This document shows, one piece after another, positions 30,206-38,900 of a stretch of DNA of 49,745 nucleotides (positions within the stretch are counted from its first letter, which is position 1; every line of letters begins with the position of its first letter). The notes beneath the pieces are model-generated. The model ran no database searches. It was not told where the DNA came from and worked only from the letters and a program-made list of their open reading frames with translations. The DNA is taken from positions 1 through 49,745 of IMG/VR virus record IMGVR_UViG_3300000101_000026, one strand, 5' to 3'. The position numbers and the translations under genes were made by a program. Source of the stretch: a virus.

Positions 30206-30487
30206 ATGAGTCAGAAAGTAGATATAACAGCTAAACGTAGGACGTCAGGCGGATCAGTAAGTGGCGGCCCCGCACGTTTACGACAGCTACAGGTTAAGTC
30301 TGCCGATAGTGGTACCCCCAGAATCGTCCTAAAAGATGGTGATGGCGGTACTAGTGTATTGGACATAACCTTCACCAATACGGATACTCACTCAGTAAAT
30401 ATTCCGGGTAATGGTATACGGTTTGAGAACGAAATCTGGGTGCATGCCAAAAGCAATATTACTGCCATGACGTTCTTCTGGAGCTAA
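30206..30487 (+). CDS. Small beta protein, tandem paralogue B
   Basis: 93 residues, same length as its upstream copy, with the same conserved motifs (SGTPRIVLKDGDGG, FTNTDTHSVNIPGNGIRF). It differs mainly at the N-terminus (KVDITAKRRTSGGS) and the last strand (NITAMTFFWS). Eight bases separate the two genes. Confidence 0.62.
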   Translation: MSQKVDITAKRRTSGGSVSGGPARLRQLQVKSADSGTPRIVLKDGDGGTSVLDITFTNTDTHSVNIPGNGIRFENEIWVHAKSNITAMTFFWS

Positions 30488-30491
30488 AGTA

Positions 30492-30800
30492 ATGCGTAGG
30501 TACTATAAAAAAGGTGGGAAGGTCGGCACCGGCATGAAGGGGATGAGCCAGAAGAGCGGCGACAAACGTCCTACTAAATCCGGTGCGGGCATGACCGCTA
30601 AAGGTGTAGCTAAATACCGAAAGAATAACCCCGGCAGTAAATTAAAGACGGCTGTGACGGAAGATAAGCCTACAGGGAAACGCGCATCTAGACGTAAGTC
30701 TTACTGCGCACGTTCCGCAGGGCAGATGAAGAAGTTTCCAAAAGCAGCGAAAGACCCTAATTCACGATTAAGACAAGCGCGTAAGCGCTGGAGATGTTAA
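30492..30800 (+). CDS. Small basic protein with N-terminal MRRYYK tag
   Basis: 102 residues, strongly basic. Begins MRRYYKKGGK and ends KSYCARSAGQMKKFPKAAK...RLRQARKRWRC, a C-terminal domain I recognise from marine and cyanophage structural regions. First of the consecutive small basic proteins here. Possibly DNA-binding and packaged in the head; function unproven. Confidence 0.6.
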   Translation: MRRYYKKGGKVGTGMKGMSQKSGDKRPTKSGAGMTAKGVAKYRKNNPGSKLKTAVTEDKPTGKRASRRKSYCARSAGQMKKFPKAAKDPNSRLRQARKRWRC

Positions 30801-30801
30801 A

Positions 30802-31650
30802 ATGGCACTACCAGCAGTAGGAGCAATCATATCCGCGATAGGCCGAATGGGCGTATCAAAGGCGGTCAAAAAATACGGTAAGGCAGCAGTAGATAAGGCG
30901 AGAGCCGCCGAAAAAGGCGCAGCGTCTAAACTAGGCTCTAAGAAAGGTTTAGAAACTGTAAAAGGTACTTCTACTATGAATCGTGGTCGCGGCTACGGAC
31001 TAAAGCAGAAAGGTACCGGCAAGATGGCTACCAAAGAGCAGCGCGCAAAGAACGTTCGTAGTGGACGTCTACGTGGCTTAACCGCTGCAACAGTAGCCCC
31101 AATGGCAATACCTACGGCGGACAAGCCAGAGTATAAAAGCCCCTCTGCAAAGGAAGGAACAACTGCGGTCAAGCGCACTATCCCTGATATGGGTGGCGCA
31201 GGCGTACGTAAGAAGCAAGCAGGGCCAGACCCACAAGGCGCCCCTACGAAAGCTCAGAGCGATTATGCTAAGCAGCAGACAGCTAAATCAGCAAAGCGTG
31301 CCGCAGACGCACGCGCGAAAAAAGCTGGTTCTTCTAAGTCAGCAAGTACAGGTAGCGCTGCCAGTAGCTCTGCTAAAACAGCTAACAAAGGTGGCGATTG
31401 GAATCAATATAGTACTATCGCACAGGCTAAGAAAGCTGGTTCTTTGTACTACAGTCAGAACGGTAGGAAGATGGCGGCAGTATATAAAGAAGACCTGAAG
31501 CCGGGTGAGAGCTTACGAGACTACATGAACAAGAAGACTGGTAAGACTCGCAAGTTGATGGCTGGCGGTATGGCTAAGAAGTACAGCAAAGGCAAGACTG
31601 TACGAGGCAATGGTATCGCTGCACGCAGCAAATCTTGCAAGATGCGTTAA
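30802..31650 (+). CDS. Lys/Ala-rich protein with C-terminal CKMR tag
   Basis: 282 residues, histone H1-like composition in the centre (KQQTAKSAKRAADARAKKAG). Hydrophobic start (LPAVGAIISAIGRMGVSKAV), a DWNQYSTIAQAKKAGSLYY...VYKEDLKPGESLRDYM domain, and the end KLMAGGMAKKYSKGK...SKSCKMR shared with the next two genes. Likely a virion DNA-associated protein. Confidence 0.6.
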   Translation: MALPAVGAIISAIGRMGVSKAVKKYGKAAVDKARAAEKGAASKLGSKKGLETVKGTSTMNRGRGYGLKQKGTGKMATKEQRAKNVRSGRLRGLTAATVAPMAIPTADKPEYKSPSAKEGTTAVKRTIPDMGGAGVRKKQAGPDPQGAPTKAQSDYAKQQTAKSAKRAADARAKKAGSSKSASTGSAASSSAKTANKGGDWNQYSTIAQAKKAGSLYYSQNGRKMAAVYKEDLKPGESLRDYMNKKTGKTRKLMAGGMAKKYSKGKTVRGNGIAARSKSCKMR

Positions 31651-32063
31651 TGACTATATCACGGTCGCAAATGACCAAGCAGATGGAGAGTCCTATGGAC
31701 AAATTTAAACCAATGAAAGAAGCGGACTATGAGAAGCTAACGCCCGCTCAAAAGAAAGCGTACGACGCCAAGGCGAAGAAAGCCATGATGGGTAACCTCC
31801 CTAATGCGGCAGATAAGGCTCGACAAGACGCACTAAACAAAGAGTTCGGTACGTACAATAGAATGCCTGCTGGTGAAGACTCTAAGGCCAAGAAAGCTAA
31901 CGACAAGGCTAAGGCCAAGAAGATGATGAAAGGTGGTATGGCTGAGAAACCTAAGCGAGGCCAACGTGCGGCTAAGAACAAGATGATGGCTGGCGGTATG
32001 GCTAAGAGTAAGATTCGTGGTTACGGTATGGCACGTGGCGGCAAAGTATGTAAGATGAGATGA
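31650..32063 (+). CDS. Small Lys-rich protein with C-terminal CKMR tag
   Basis: 137 residues from the ATG sharing its A with the previous stop (TAATG). Charged helices (EADYEKLTPAQKKAYDAKAK), two MxGGMA motifs, and the end MMAGGMAKSKIRGYG...GKVCKMR. Composition and tag match its neighbours. Confidence 0.58.
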   Translation: MTISRSQMTKQMESPMDKFKPMKEADYEKLTPAQKKAYDAKAKKAMMGNLPNAADKARQDALNKEFGTYNRMPAGEDSKAKKANDKAKAKKMMKGGMAEKPKRGQRAAKNKMMAGGMAKSKIRGYGMARGGKVCKMR

Positions 32064-32073
32064 GGAAAGTATA

Positions 32074-32517
32074 ATGGCATTACCATTATTAGGCGTTGCA
32101 GCAAGATTTCTTGCATCGAAAGGGGCACGCGAAGCTGTAAAGAAGTATGGGACAAAAGCTGTTGACGAAGCTAAGAAGCAAATAGCAAAGCGTCAAGCAG
32201 CTATTGATAAGGGAGCTAAAAAAACTAACTACGAGAAGGGTTTTAATACTAAAAAACCTAGTAGAGCGGCCCGGGAGTTGCAGCAAGCGAAAAAAACTGA
32301 GTCCGGTAGGGCGGCTAGAACCACTTCTAAACGTAAGGAAAGCGTAGGTTTTGATGTAGGGAAGCAGGGCGCTGCGGCTAACAAGGCTTCAAAGCTACGA
32401 AAAGAAAAAGGCATTAAAAGTCCTGTAACGGGAAAGACTCGCAATTTGATGGCTGGTGGTAAGGTGCGCGGCATTGGTAAAGCTATGAAAGGCGTACGCG
32501 CCTGTAAGATGCGCTAA
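32074..32517 (+). CDS. Small Lys-rich protein with C-terminal CKMR tag
   Basis: 147 residues. The N-terminus (LPLLGVAARFLASKGAREAV then KKYGTKAVDEAKK) parallels the start of the 282-residue protein (VKKYGKAAVDKA), and the end NLMAGGKVRGIGKAM...RACKMR is the shared tag. So it looks like a shortened paralogue lacking the middle domain. Confidence 0.6.
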   Translation: MALPLLGVAARFLASKGAREAVKKYGTKAVDEAKKQIAKRQAAIDKGAKKTNYEKGFNTKKPSRAARELQQAKKTESGRAARTTSKRKESVGFDVGKQGAAANKASKLRKEKGIKSPVTGKTRNLMAGGKVRGIGKAMKGVRACKMR

Positions 32518-32693
32518 TGCGTAGTTACTATAAAACAAGCTCTTGCGGCTGCCCTAAGGACAAGAAGTTTGCTAAAGGCGGTACCGTAAAAGACTCATGC
32601 TATAAGAAGGTGAAGGCCAGCTACAAGGTCTTCCCTTCCGCGTATGCGTCTGGGGCTATTGCTAAATGCCGAAAGAAGAAGGCTGGCAAGTAA
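32517..32693 (+). CDS. 58-residue Cys/Lys-rich protein with MRSYYK tag
   Basis: Begins MRSYYKTSSCGCPKDKK, has four Cys in total (C10, C12, C28, C51) that could bind a metal, and ends AKCRKKKAGK. Both ends overlap neighbours by one base (TAATG), so it is translationally coupled. Confidence 0.6.
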   Translation: MRSYYKTSSCGCPKDKKFAKGGTVKDSCYKKVKASYKVFPSAYASGAIAKCRKKKAGK

Positions 32694-32992
32694 TGCGTAG
32701 ATACTATAAGTTGGGCGGTGGAGTACGTAAAACCGAGAAGGGTGCGTCTCTAAAGCGTTGGTTCAAGGAAGATTGGAAAGACGTAAAGACCGGTAAGGCT
32801 TGTGGTAGAAAGAAAGGCGATGGTAGGGGTACTCCTTACTGCCGTCCTTCTAAGCGTGTTACATCTAAGACTCCAAAGACCTCAGGTGAGATGTCTAGTG
32901 CGGAGAAGAAGAGTAAGATAGCCGAGAAGAAGCGGTTAGGGCAACCAGCAGGCAAGCCACGTAGAGTGTCAGCCGCCAAACGGAGGAAGTAG
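32693..32992 (+). CDS. DUF5872-like basic protein with MRRYYK tag
   Basis: 99 residues from the ATG at 32693. After MRRYYKLGGG it shows a DUF5872-type core: LKRWFKEDWKDVKTGKACGR, TPYCRPSKRVTSKTPKT, EKKRLGQPAG. Found in cyanobacterial, algal and phage genomes; function unknown. The longer frame from 32666 would overlap the previous gene. Confidence 0.68.
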   Translation: MRRYYKLGGGVRKTEKGASLKRWFKEDWKDVKTGKACGRKKGDGRGTPYCRPSKRVTSKTPKTSGEMSSAEKKSKIAEKKRLGQPAGKPRRVSAAKRRK

Positions 32993-32994
32993 AC

Positions 32995-33177
32995 ATGGGT
33001 ATGGGTGTTAAGCACTACAAAAAAGACGGCAAAGAGCATAAGGGCGGCCTACATAAAATGGCTGACGGAACTCTTCACTCAGGTAAAAATCATAGTAAAA
33101 CTAGTGTAAGATTGTTCCATTACGGCGATCTATCTAAGAAAGCTAAAGAAAAAGCTAAGTCAGGATGGGGAAGATAA
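32995..33177 (+). CDS. Small basic phage protein
   Basis: 60 residues: MGMGVKHYKKDGKEHKGGLH then SVRLFHYGDLSKKAKEKAKSG. His/Lys-rich with an amphipathic end; a pattern seen in many marine phage neck regions, unknown function. Last of the basic cluster. Confidence 0.58.
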   Translation: MGMGVKHYKKDGKEHKGGLHKMADGTLHSGKNHSKTSVRLFHYGDLSKKAKEKAKSGWGR

Positions 33178-33863
33178 TGGCTACATCAAATACTACAGCA
33201 TTCGATATGGACTTCACGGATATTGCCGAGGAGGCGTGGGAACGTGCAGGCCGTGAAATGCGTTCTGGATATGACTTACGTACTGCTCGTCGCTCTATGA
33301 ACTTAATGACTATCGAGTGGCAGAACCGTGGCATCAACATGTGGACTATCGAGGAAGGTAGCATTGACCTAGTGAAGGGGCAGACGCAGTACACACTCCC
33401 CGCCGATACCATTGACCTACTAGAGCATCAACTACGAACGGATGCAGGTAACGTATCTACTCAGTCTGACCTTAACCTGTCACGTATTAGTGTTAGTACT
33501 TATGCCACTATCCCAAACAAGTTGACACAAGGTAGACCAATACAAATATTTATTGAACGTCTAAGAGACGCTCCCAAGATCAACGTGTGGCCTGTACCAG
33601 ATAAGGCAGGATACAAGATAAACTACTACCGCCTACGTAGAGTACAAGACGCGGGCACAGGTGTAGAGACTGCGGACATGAACTTCCGTTTCCTCCCTTG
33701 CCTAGTAGCAGGGTTAGCGTATTATATCGCTATGAAGGTACCCGAACTCACAGATCGCGTAAGCATGTTAAAATCTATATACGAAGAGCAGTTTGATTTA
33801 GCGGCGCAGGAAGATAGGGAGAAGGCTCCAGTTAGGTTTGTACCCCGCATAGGACATATGTAA
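33177..33863 (+). CDS. Probable head-tail connector / neck protein
   Basis: 228 residues from the ATG at 33177 (overlaps the preceding stop, GGGGAAG upstream). Helical N-terminus (DIAEEAWERAGREMRSGYDL), INMWTIEEG, QYTLPADTIDLLEHQL, then IERLRDAPKINVWPVP and a helical C-terminus. Resembles adaptor/tail-tube-A-type neck proteins that dock beneath the portal. Role inferred from similarity and position. Confidence 0.6.
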   Translation: MATSNTTAFDMDFTDIAEEAWERAGREMRSGYDLRTARRSMNLMTIEWQNRGINMWTIEEGSIDLVKGQTQYTLPADTIDLLEHQLRTDAGNVSTQSDLNLSRISVSTYATIPNKLTQGRPIQIFIERLRDAPKINVWPVPDKAGYKINYYRLRRVQDAGTGVETADMNFRFLPCLVAGLAYYIAMKVPELTDRVSMLKSIYEEQFDLAAQEDREKAPVRFVPRIGHM

Positions 33864-34222
33864 TGGGGACTAAGTTCGCCTCTGGTAAGAAGGCATTCGG
33901 ATTCTGCGACTTGTGTGGCTTTAGGTACAAACTAAAGCAGCTAAAGAGTTTAGTTAGAAAAGGCGTAGACACAAATATAAAGGCGTGCCCTTCGTGCTGG
34001 AATGGAGACCACCCACAAAACAAATTAGGTGAGTTTCCTGTATATGACCCACAAGCGTTGCGAGACGCGCGCCCTGATAGAAGTCTTGGGGTAGGCGCTA
34101 AGGTTAGCGCACGTGGTATTCAGTGGGGGTACAACCCAGTAGGCGGCCCTTCAGATTCATTAGCAGCCAACGCCCTAGTAGCTACGGGTGAGGTTGGACA
34201 AGTTACGGTAACTATTACATGA
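33863..34222 (+). CDS. Small zinc-ribbon phage protein
   Basis: 119 residues. Paired CxxC motifs (Cys15/Cys18 in FCDLC and Cys42/Cys45 in CPSC) make a zinc ribbon, followed by NKLGEFPVYDPQALRDARPD and a Gly-rich C-terminal part. Recurrent in marine phages at the neck locus; function unknown. Confidence 0.66.
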   Translation: MGTKFASGKKAFGFCDLCGFRYKLKQLKSLVRKGVDTNIKACPSCWNGDHPQNKLGEFPVYDPQALRDARPDRSLGVGAKVSARGIQWGYNPVGGPSDSLAANALVATGEVGQVTVTIT

Positions 34223-34821
34223 ACTACACAGAATTAAAGACAAACATACAAGACATAGTTGAGCAGACATTCACAACTGCCCAGCTCGATATGTTTATTC
34301 AGCAGGCCGAACAAGAGATATACAACACTGTACGGTTACCGGCTTTACGTAAAGCCTTTTCGGGCAACCTGTCGCAGAATACCTCTACTTTTGGTCTACC
34401 CAGCGACTATTTGTACATACACAGTATTGCAGTGGTGGAAGACGATAGTACGTACCACATACTCCTCAACAAGGACGTAAATTTCATTCGTGAGGCTTAC
34501 CCACGTTCAATCATATCCGGGATACCTAAGCACTACGCATTATTGAATCAGACTCAGATGCTGCTTGGGCCCACACCCAGCCAGAACTTCGTAGTGGAGA
34601 TACAGTATGGATACGCTCCAGAGTCTATAGTAACCGCAACTACTACTTGGCTAGGCGAGCACTTCGACGCAGCGTTGTTGAACCGCGCACTTATGGAAGC
34701 TATGCGGTTTATTAAGGGTGAACAAGATATGGTGGCCCTATACGAGAAGCACTACATGCTCGCACTACAAGCGCTAATGGCAGGTTCGGATAAACTAGCT
34801 AACGACTCTTACAGGGCATAA
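34219..34821 (+). CDS. Head-tail adaptor (tail tubular A-like)
   Basis: 200 residues; ATG overlaps the previous stop by four bases. YTELKTNIQDIVEQTFTTAQLD and DMFIQQAEQEIYNTVRLPAL start, STFGLPSDYLYIHSIAV in the middle, helices at the end. Pattern of gp6/gp11-type adaptor proteins joining portal to tail nozzle. Confidence 0.66.
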   Translation: MNYTELKTNIQDIVEQTFTTAQLDMFIQQAEQEIYNTVRLPALRKAFSGNLSQNTSTFGLPSDYLYIHSIAVVEDDSTYHILLNKDVNFIREAYPRSIISGIPKHYALLNQTQMLLGPTPSQNFVVEIQYGYAPESIVTATTTWLGEHFDAALLNRALMEAMRFIKGEQDMVALYEKHYMLALQALMAGSDKLANDSYRA

Positions 34822-34823
34822 TA

Positions 34824-35258
34824 ATGAGCACACTAATCCAGACACAGACAACATCTTTTAAAGTAGACGTGCTTAGTGGAGTCTTTGATTTTAGTTCTGA
34901 TACTACGCAGGCGTTTAAGGTAGCCCTATACGATGGCGACGACATGAACCTAGACGCTAGTACTACTGTTTATACTACCACCGGAGAGATCACAGGTACG
35001 AATTACACTGCTGGGGGCAACGTTGCCACTTTGATACCAGTTACCTCTGATGGAACGACTGCCACCCTCAGCTTTAATACTGTGTCTTGGGCGTCCGCAA
35101 CCTTCTCTGCGAGTGGGGCTTTACTATATAAGTCTGGGGGCGGTAATCAGGCTATAGCAGTACTAGACTTTGGGGGCCGTAAGACAGTAACTAGTAGTAC
35201 CTTCAATGTAACTTTCCCTACTAACAACGCGGCTAGTGCTATTGTACGTATAGCCTAA
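34824..35258 (+). CDS. Beta-rich phage structural protein
   Basis: 144 residues, Thr/Ser-rich beta protein (FKVALYDGDDMNLDASTT; WASATFSASGALLYKSGG). Common between neck and fibre genes in related phages; possibly a tail or fibre adaptor. Function unknown. Confidence 0.58.
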   Translation: MSTLIQTQTTSFKVDVLSGVFDFSSDTTQAFKVALYDGDDMNLDASTTVYTTTGEITGTNYTAGGNVATLIPVTSDGTTATLSFNTVSWASATFSASGALLYKSGGGNQAIAVLDFGGRKTVTSSTFNVTFPTNNAASAIVRIA

Positions 35259-35267
35259 GGAACCCCC

Positions 35268-37808
35268 ATGGCTACTCAGTATACTCCCAACCTAAAGCTG
35301 TCTCTCCCTACCCAAGGAGAGCTTTCCGGCACGTGGGGTAACGAGATAAACAACGGCATAACCTCTATGGTTGAGGATGCCATAGCTGGACAGGTTACAA
35401 TTAACACGTGGACTAACAACTTCCACAACCTAACTACCGCGAACGGCGCCGAATCTGAAGCGCGGAACGCAATACTAAAGTTCACCGACACTAATAGCCA
35501 AATAACGGGCACCCTTGCGACGGTTCAAGTCCCCAGTGTAACTAAAATATACTGCGTAGAGAACGCTACATCTAAGCCTATACTAGTGAAACCCAACGCG
35601 GGCCTAGGGCCAACTATTCCCGCTGGGCAATCTGCCATACTACGTTGTGATGGGAGTAAAGTGGTTTACGCTACACCTCCTATAGTAGATGAAGATACCA
35701 TCCGTAGCATTAAGTCTTTTGGTGCGGTAGGTGATGGCGCTACAAACGACACAGTGGCTGTAAAAGCTGCTATTGATTCCGGTCAACCCATTTATGTACC
35801 TGACGGTGTGTTCTTAGTGTCCTCTTGGCCTTCAGAGGGCGTGGTGACTGCTAGTGCTTTAAAAATTCGAGGCACGGGTACAATTAAAGCAGTAGGCAAC
35901 ACAAAGGTTTTTGTCGATATAAGGAATGATACTGACGTTAAGGATGTGCAGTTTGAAGGGTTTAAGTTTTTGTTTAAGAACGTCTTCAGCGTCAGCGGTG
36001 CTGTCTTAGATAAATTCCACGTAGATAACATTACAGTAAAAAACTGTGGTGGTGGTATTACTTTAGAAAGGCCGGTTAATTCTTTTAAAGTTACTAATTG
36101 TTTGTTTGAAAATATAACAGTAGACAAACCTATTCGTGTAGGACGTAACACTTACGAATCGCAGGATATTTGGAGAAATCTTAGTGTTTCCAATAACACA
36201 TTTAGAAATATCAGCACTGTGTCAGGCACTGACTGTAACGTAATGCTTATCTATGGTAAGCAAGTAACTATTACAGGCAACACATTTGATACTATAGGTG
36301 CGGTAGGTACTTTTGAGTCTTTCAGTGGTAACGGTAGTAACAAGACATTTACTGTAACAGAGAGCGGCCTTAATGAAGGGCAGTGTACTCTTTACCTTAA
36401 TGATGTTGAGCAGATAAATACCGACGACACTACGCTTTGGACTCTTGACGGAACTACACTTACGTTTACTACTGCTCCTCCTGTAGGAACTAATAATATT
36501 AAGTTTTATTACGCAGGGGAATCAGCGGCTGTTTATACTAAAGCTCGTTTTTCTACAATTACTGGCAACAGTATCTCAGGTATGGGTAAGCTACCTGACG
36601 GAACCACTACACTAAATGTGAATCAAATCTATGGTATTAATGTTAAGGGTAGAGGCCGTGGGGATACAGAGAGAAATAACGGATATAACGTAACGGTTAC
36701 TGGCAATACATTAGAAGGTGTAAATGGTTTTGGCTCTGGCATTAGAATCCAGAATGATTGCGTTAATGTAACCGGCAACAACATTGAAAGATTCCGATGG
36801 GGCGTTAACGGTAATACTGCCGTACATGATGATAGTAATATTAGCCATAACAACATATATCACTGCTCCCAGTACGGTATTAACGTTATTCAGAGTGGTA
36901 CGAATTGTGTTGTACAGGGCAACAATATCACAGGCTTAGAGTCTCCTACTCCTTGGCTTGCAGGGGAACTTGTTAGCTTAGGGAATAAGAGGTCAAACGG
37001 TGGGAAGGTCTATAAATGCTCTCAGGCAGGAAGGGCAAGTACAACCGGCAGCGGCCCTTCTGGAACTGGCACTGACATTGTTGACGGAAGTGCTAAGTGG
37101 GACTACTTTAGCGTCTTTATTGCGAACGTATATGAACCCCTCATAGCTATTCGAGTTAGAGCGCATTCTGATACTGAGAACTACAACATCTCCAACAACG
37201 CTATATCTGGGTGCAAGAAAGCCATTCAGGTCAGTAGCGCCACCGGTGCAGGGGCTGAGATAAGTAATGTATTAATTAGCCACAACAACCTGAGCAATGT
37301 TTTTGCACAAGGCATTGAGTTTGCAGATTGTAATACTATTACGGTAGATAACAACCAGTATAAAGGCACGGTTACAAACCAGTTTATTCGCCCTATAAGC
37401 CCCAATCAGAATGTTACAATAAGAGACAGTCGAACCAAGTCTTATAACACAGGAGTGGTAGCTACACTTCAAACTTGGAACACAAGTGTTGTTGACCAAG
37501 CCGTTAGAGTAACAGCCTCTGTCACAGCTAAACAAGGCGATGCTGAGTTTGCGGCCTATAAGATTACAGGGTTGTTTAAGGTATCGCGAGCAACAGTAGA
37601 TGGCGTTGTAGTTGTTACCTTAGCACAAGTGGGTAGTACAGCAACTGAGTACGCCATTACAAGTAGTGGAGCTGCCTCTTGGGGGGGTGTAAGTTTCATA
37701 CCATACGAGGGCGATTTGCTTCTAAGGGTTCAGGGAACTTCAGCTACTTCGGCTACGCAATGGTCAGCTAAAACAGAATATGTGTCTAGTACAGACGCTT
37801 CATTTTAA
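35268..37808 (+). CDS. Tailspike with right-handed beta-helix
   Basis: 846 residues. Residues 1-135 form the virion-anchor domain shared with the fibre two genes on (WGNEINNGITSMVEDAIAGQ). Residues ~145-700 are a pectate-lyase-like beta-helix starting SFGAVGDGATNDTVAVKAAI with repeated N-rich turns (VTGNxxEGV, ISHNNIYHC). Two inserted modules are visible near 350-420 and 560-620 (carbohydrate-binding-like PTPWLAGELVSLGNKRSNGG). Binds and may cleave surface polysaccharide. The DNA is more AT-rich than its neighbours, suggesting acquisition. Confidence 0.82.
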   Translation: MATQYTPNLKLSLPTQGELSGTWGNEINNGITSMVEDAIAGQVTINTWTNNFHNLTTANGAESEARNAILKFTDTNSQITGTLATVQVPSVTKIYCVENATSKPILVKPNAGLGPTIPAGQSAILRCDGSKVVYATPPIVDEDTIRSIKSFGAVGDGATNDTVAVKAAIDSGQPIYVPDGVFLVSSWPSEGVVTASALKIRGTGTIKAVGNTKVFVDIRNDTDVKDVQFEGFKFLFKNVFSVSGAVLDKFHVDNITVKNCGGGITLERPVNSFKVTNCLFENITVDKPIRVGRNTYESQDIWRNLSVSNNTFRNISTVSGTDCNVMLIYGKQVTITGNTFDTIGAVGTFESFSGNGSNKTFTVTESGLNEGQCTLYLNDVEQINTDDTTLWTLDGTTLTFTTAPPVGTNNIKFYYAGESAAVYTKARFSTITGNSISGMGKLPDGTTTLNVNQIYGINVKGRGRGDTERNNGYNVTVTGNTLEGVNGFGSGIRIQNDCVNVTGNNIERFRWGVNGNTAVHDDSNISHNNIYHCSQYGINVIQSGTNCVVQGNNITGLESPTPWLAGELVSLGNKRSNGGKVYKCSQAGRASTTGSGPSGTGTDIVDGSAKWDYFSVFIANVYEPLIAIRVRAHSDTENYNISNNAISGCKKAIQVSSATGAGAEISNVLISHNNLSNVFAQGIEFADCNTITVDNNQYKGTVTNQFIRPISPNQNVTIRDSRTKSYNTGVVATLQTWNTSVVDQAVRVTASVTAKQGDAEFAAYKITGLFKVSRATVDGVVVVTLAQVGSTATEYAITSSGAASWGGVSFIPYEGDLLLRVQGTSATSATQWSAKTEYVSSTDASF

Positions 37809-37862
37809 CTAGTAGACTAGAAACAATAGTGATACACTTGAGAGAACTATAGGATTTAAACG

Positions 37863-38870
37863 ATGGCATCAACATATACAAGCACACTAAAGCTAGAGAA
37901 GCCGGCGCAAGGCGATAAGAGTGGCGTGTGGGGCAACACTATAAACAACAATATTACTGATATTGTAGAGAATGCCATCGCGGGCCTAGTGACCATAAAC
38001 ACGTGGACACAAGCAAACCCCGCTCTTGCTACCCTGACAACTGGTAACGGCACAGTTACTGAGTCTAACGCGGCAATACTGAACCTAACTGACACAGGTA
38101 ACTTAATCCCCGATGGGGCACAAGGTAGAGTTATTGTCCCTGCCAAGAGCAAGATTTACTTCGTTATTAATGGTACGGGGCACGAGGTGCAAGTTAAAGT
38201 ATCCGGCGTTAGCGGAGTCGTTATACCCATCGGGCAAAACATGATTGTTGCCTGCAATGGCACCACTGTCCTAGACCCCCTTACTAGGCTTACCCTTGAC
38301 CAAATTCTTGCTAGTGGCCCTGTTGCTACAGATAGGCAAGTAGGTTTAGCGGGCAACTCAACTCTTACATTCGGTGATGCCGGAAAAGCACAGTTTGGTA
38401 GCAATACCAGCGGGGCGGGAGATTTACAGATATTCCACGATGGCAGCCACAGCTACGTAAAAGACGTTGGTACAGGTGACCTAAGACTCCTAGGTGCGAA
38501 TACCGTACGTATACAGAGCGCTGATGGTTCTAAGGACTTCCTCGTAGCTACTACCAGCGGCACTAACGCTGGGCGGTTGACCATGTTATACGACAATGCG
38601 GAAAAACTACGCACCACTAGTACCGGCACCCAGACCATCGGCGTGGCTAATGTGATAGGGTTTTCTTCGGGCGCTCCTTCTATAACCATGGGCGAAGGCT
38701 CTACTATGGTTACATGGACGAGGGGTACGGGCACTCCAGAAGGCAGCGTAACCGCTAACACGGGTAGTATCTACTCTAGGGTAACTTCTGATGCGGTTCC
38801 TAAACTTTACAGTAAACAGTCTGGTACAGGTAACACAGGGTGGGAGCCCATCGCTTCTACGGGCACATAA
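37863..38870 (+). CDS. Tail fibre sharing the tailspike anchor domain
   Basis: 335 residues. Residues 1-135 are paralogous to the tailspike N-terminus (SGVWGNTINNNITDIVENAI). Residues 136-335 hold fibre repeats (FGSNTSGAGDLQIFHDGSHS; VGTGDLRLLGANTVRIQS), as in cyanophage-type fibres. Probably a second receptor-binding or accessory fibre using the same attachment site. Confidence 0.75.
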   Translation: MASTYTSTLKLEKPAQGDKSGVWGNTINNNITDIVENAIAGLVTINTWTQANPALATLTTGNGTVTESNAAILNLTDTGNLIPDGAQGRVIVPAKSKIYFVINGTGHEVQVKVSGVSGVVIPIGQNMIVACNGTTVLDPLTRLTLDQILASGPVATDRQVGLAGNSTLTFGDAGKAQFGSNTSGAGDLQIFHDGSHSYVKDVGTGDLRLLGANTVRIQSADGSKDFLVATTSGTNAGRLTMLYDNAEKLRTTSTGTQTIGVANVIGFSSGAPSITMGEGSTMVTWTRGTGTPEGSVTANTGSIYSRVTSDAVPKLYSKQSGTGNTGWEPIASTGT

Positions 38871-38887
38871 CTAACTAACTAACTAAC
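38868..38887 (+). repeat. (TAAC)5 microsatellite at the fibre stop codon
   Basis: Five exact TAAC units, the first supplying the fibre stop. Because the period is four, all three frames carry stops. May be a slippage-prone spot or simply an efficient translational barrier before the lysis genes. Confidence 0.85.
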
Positions 38888-38900
38888 GGACATTGCTATT

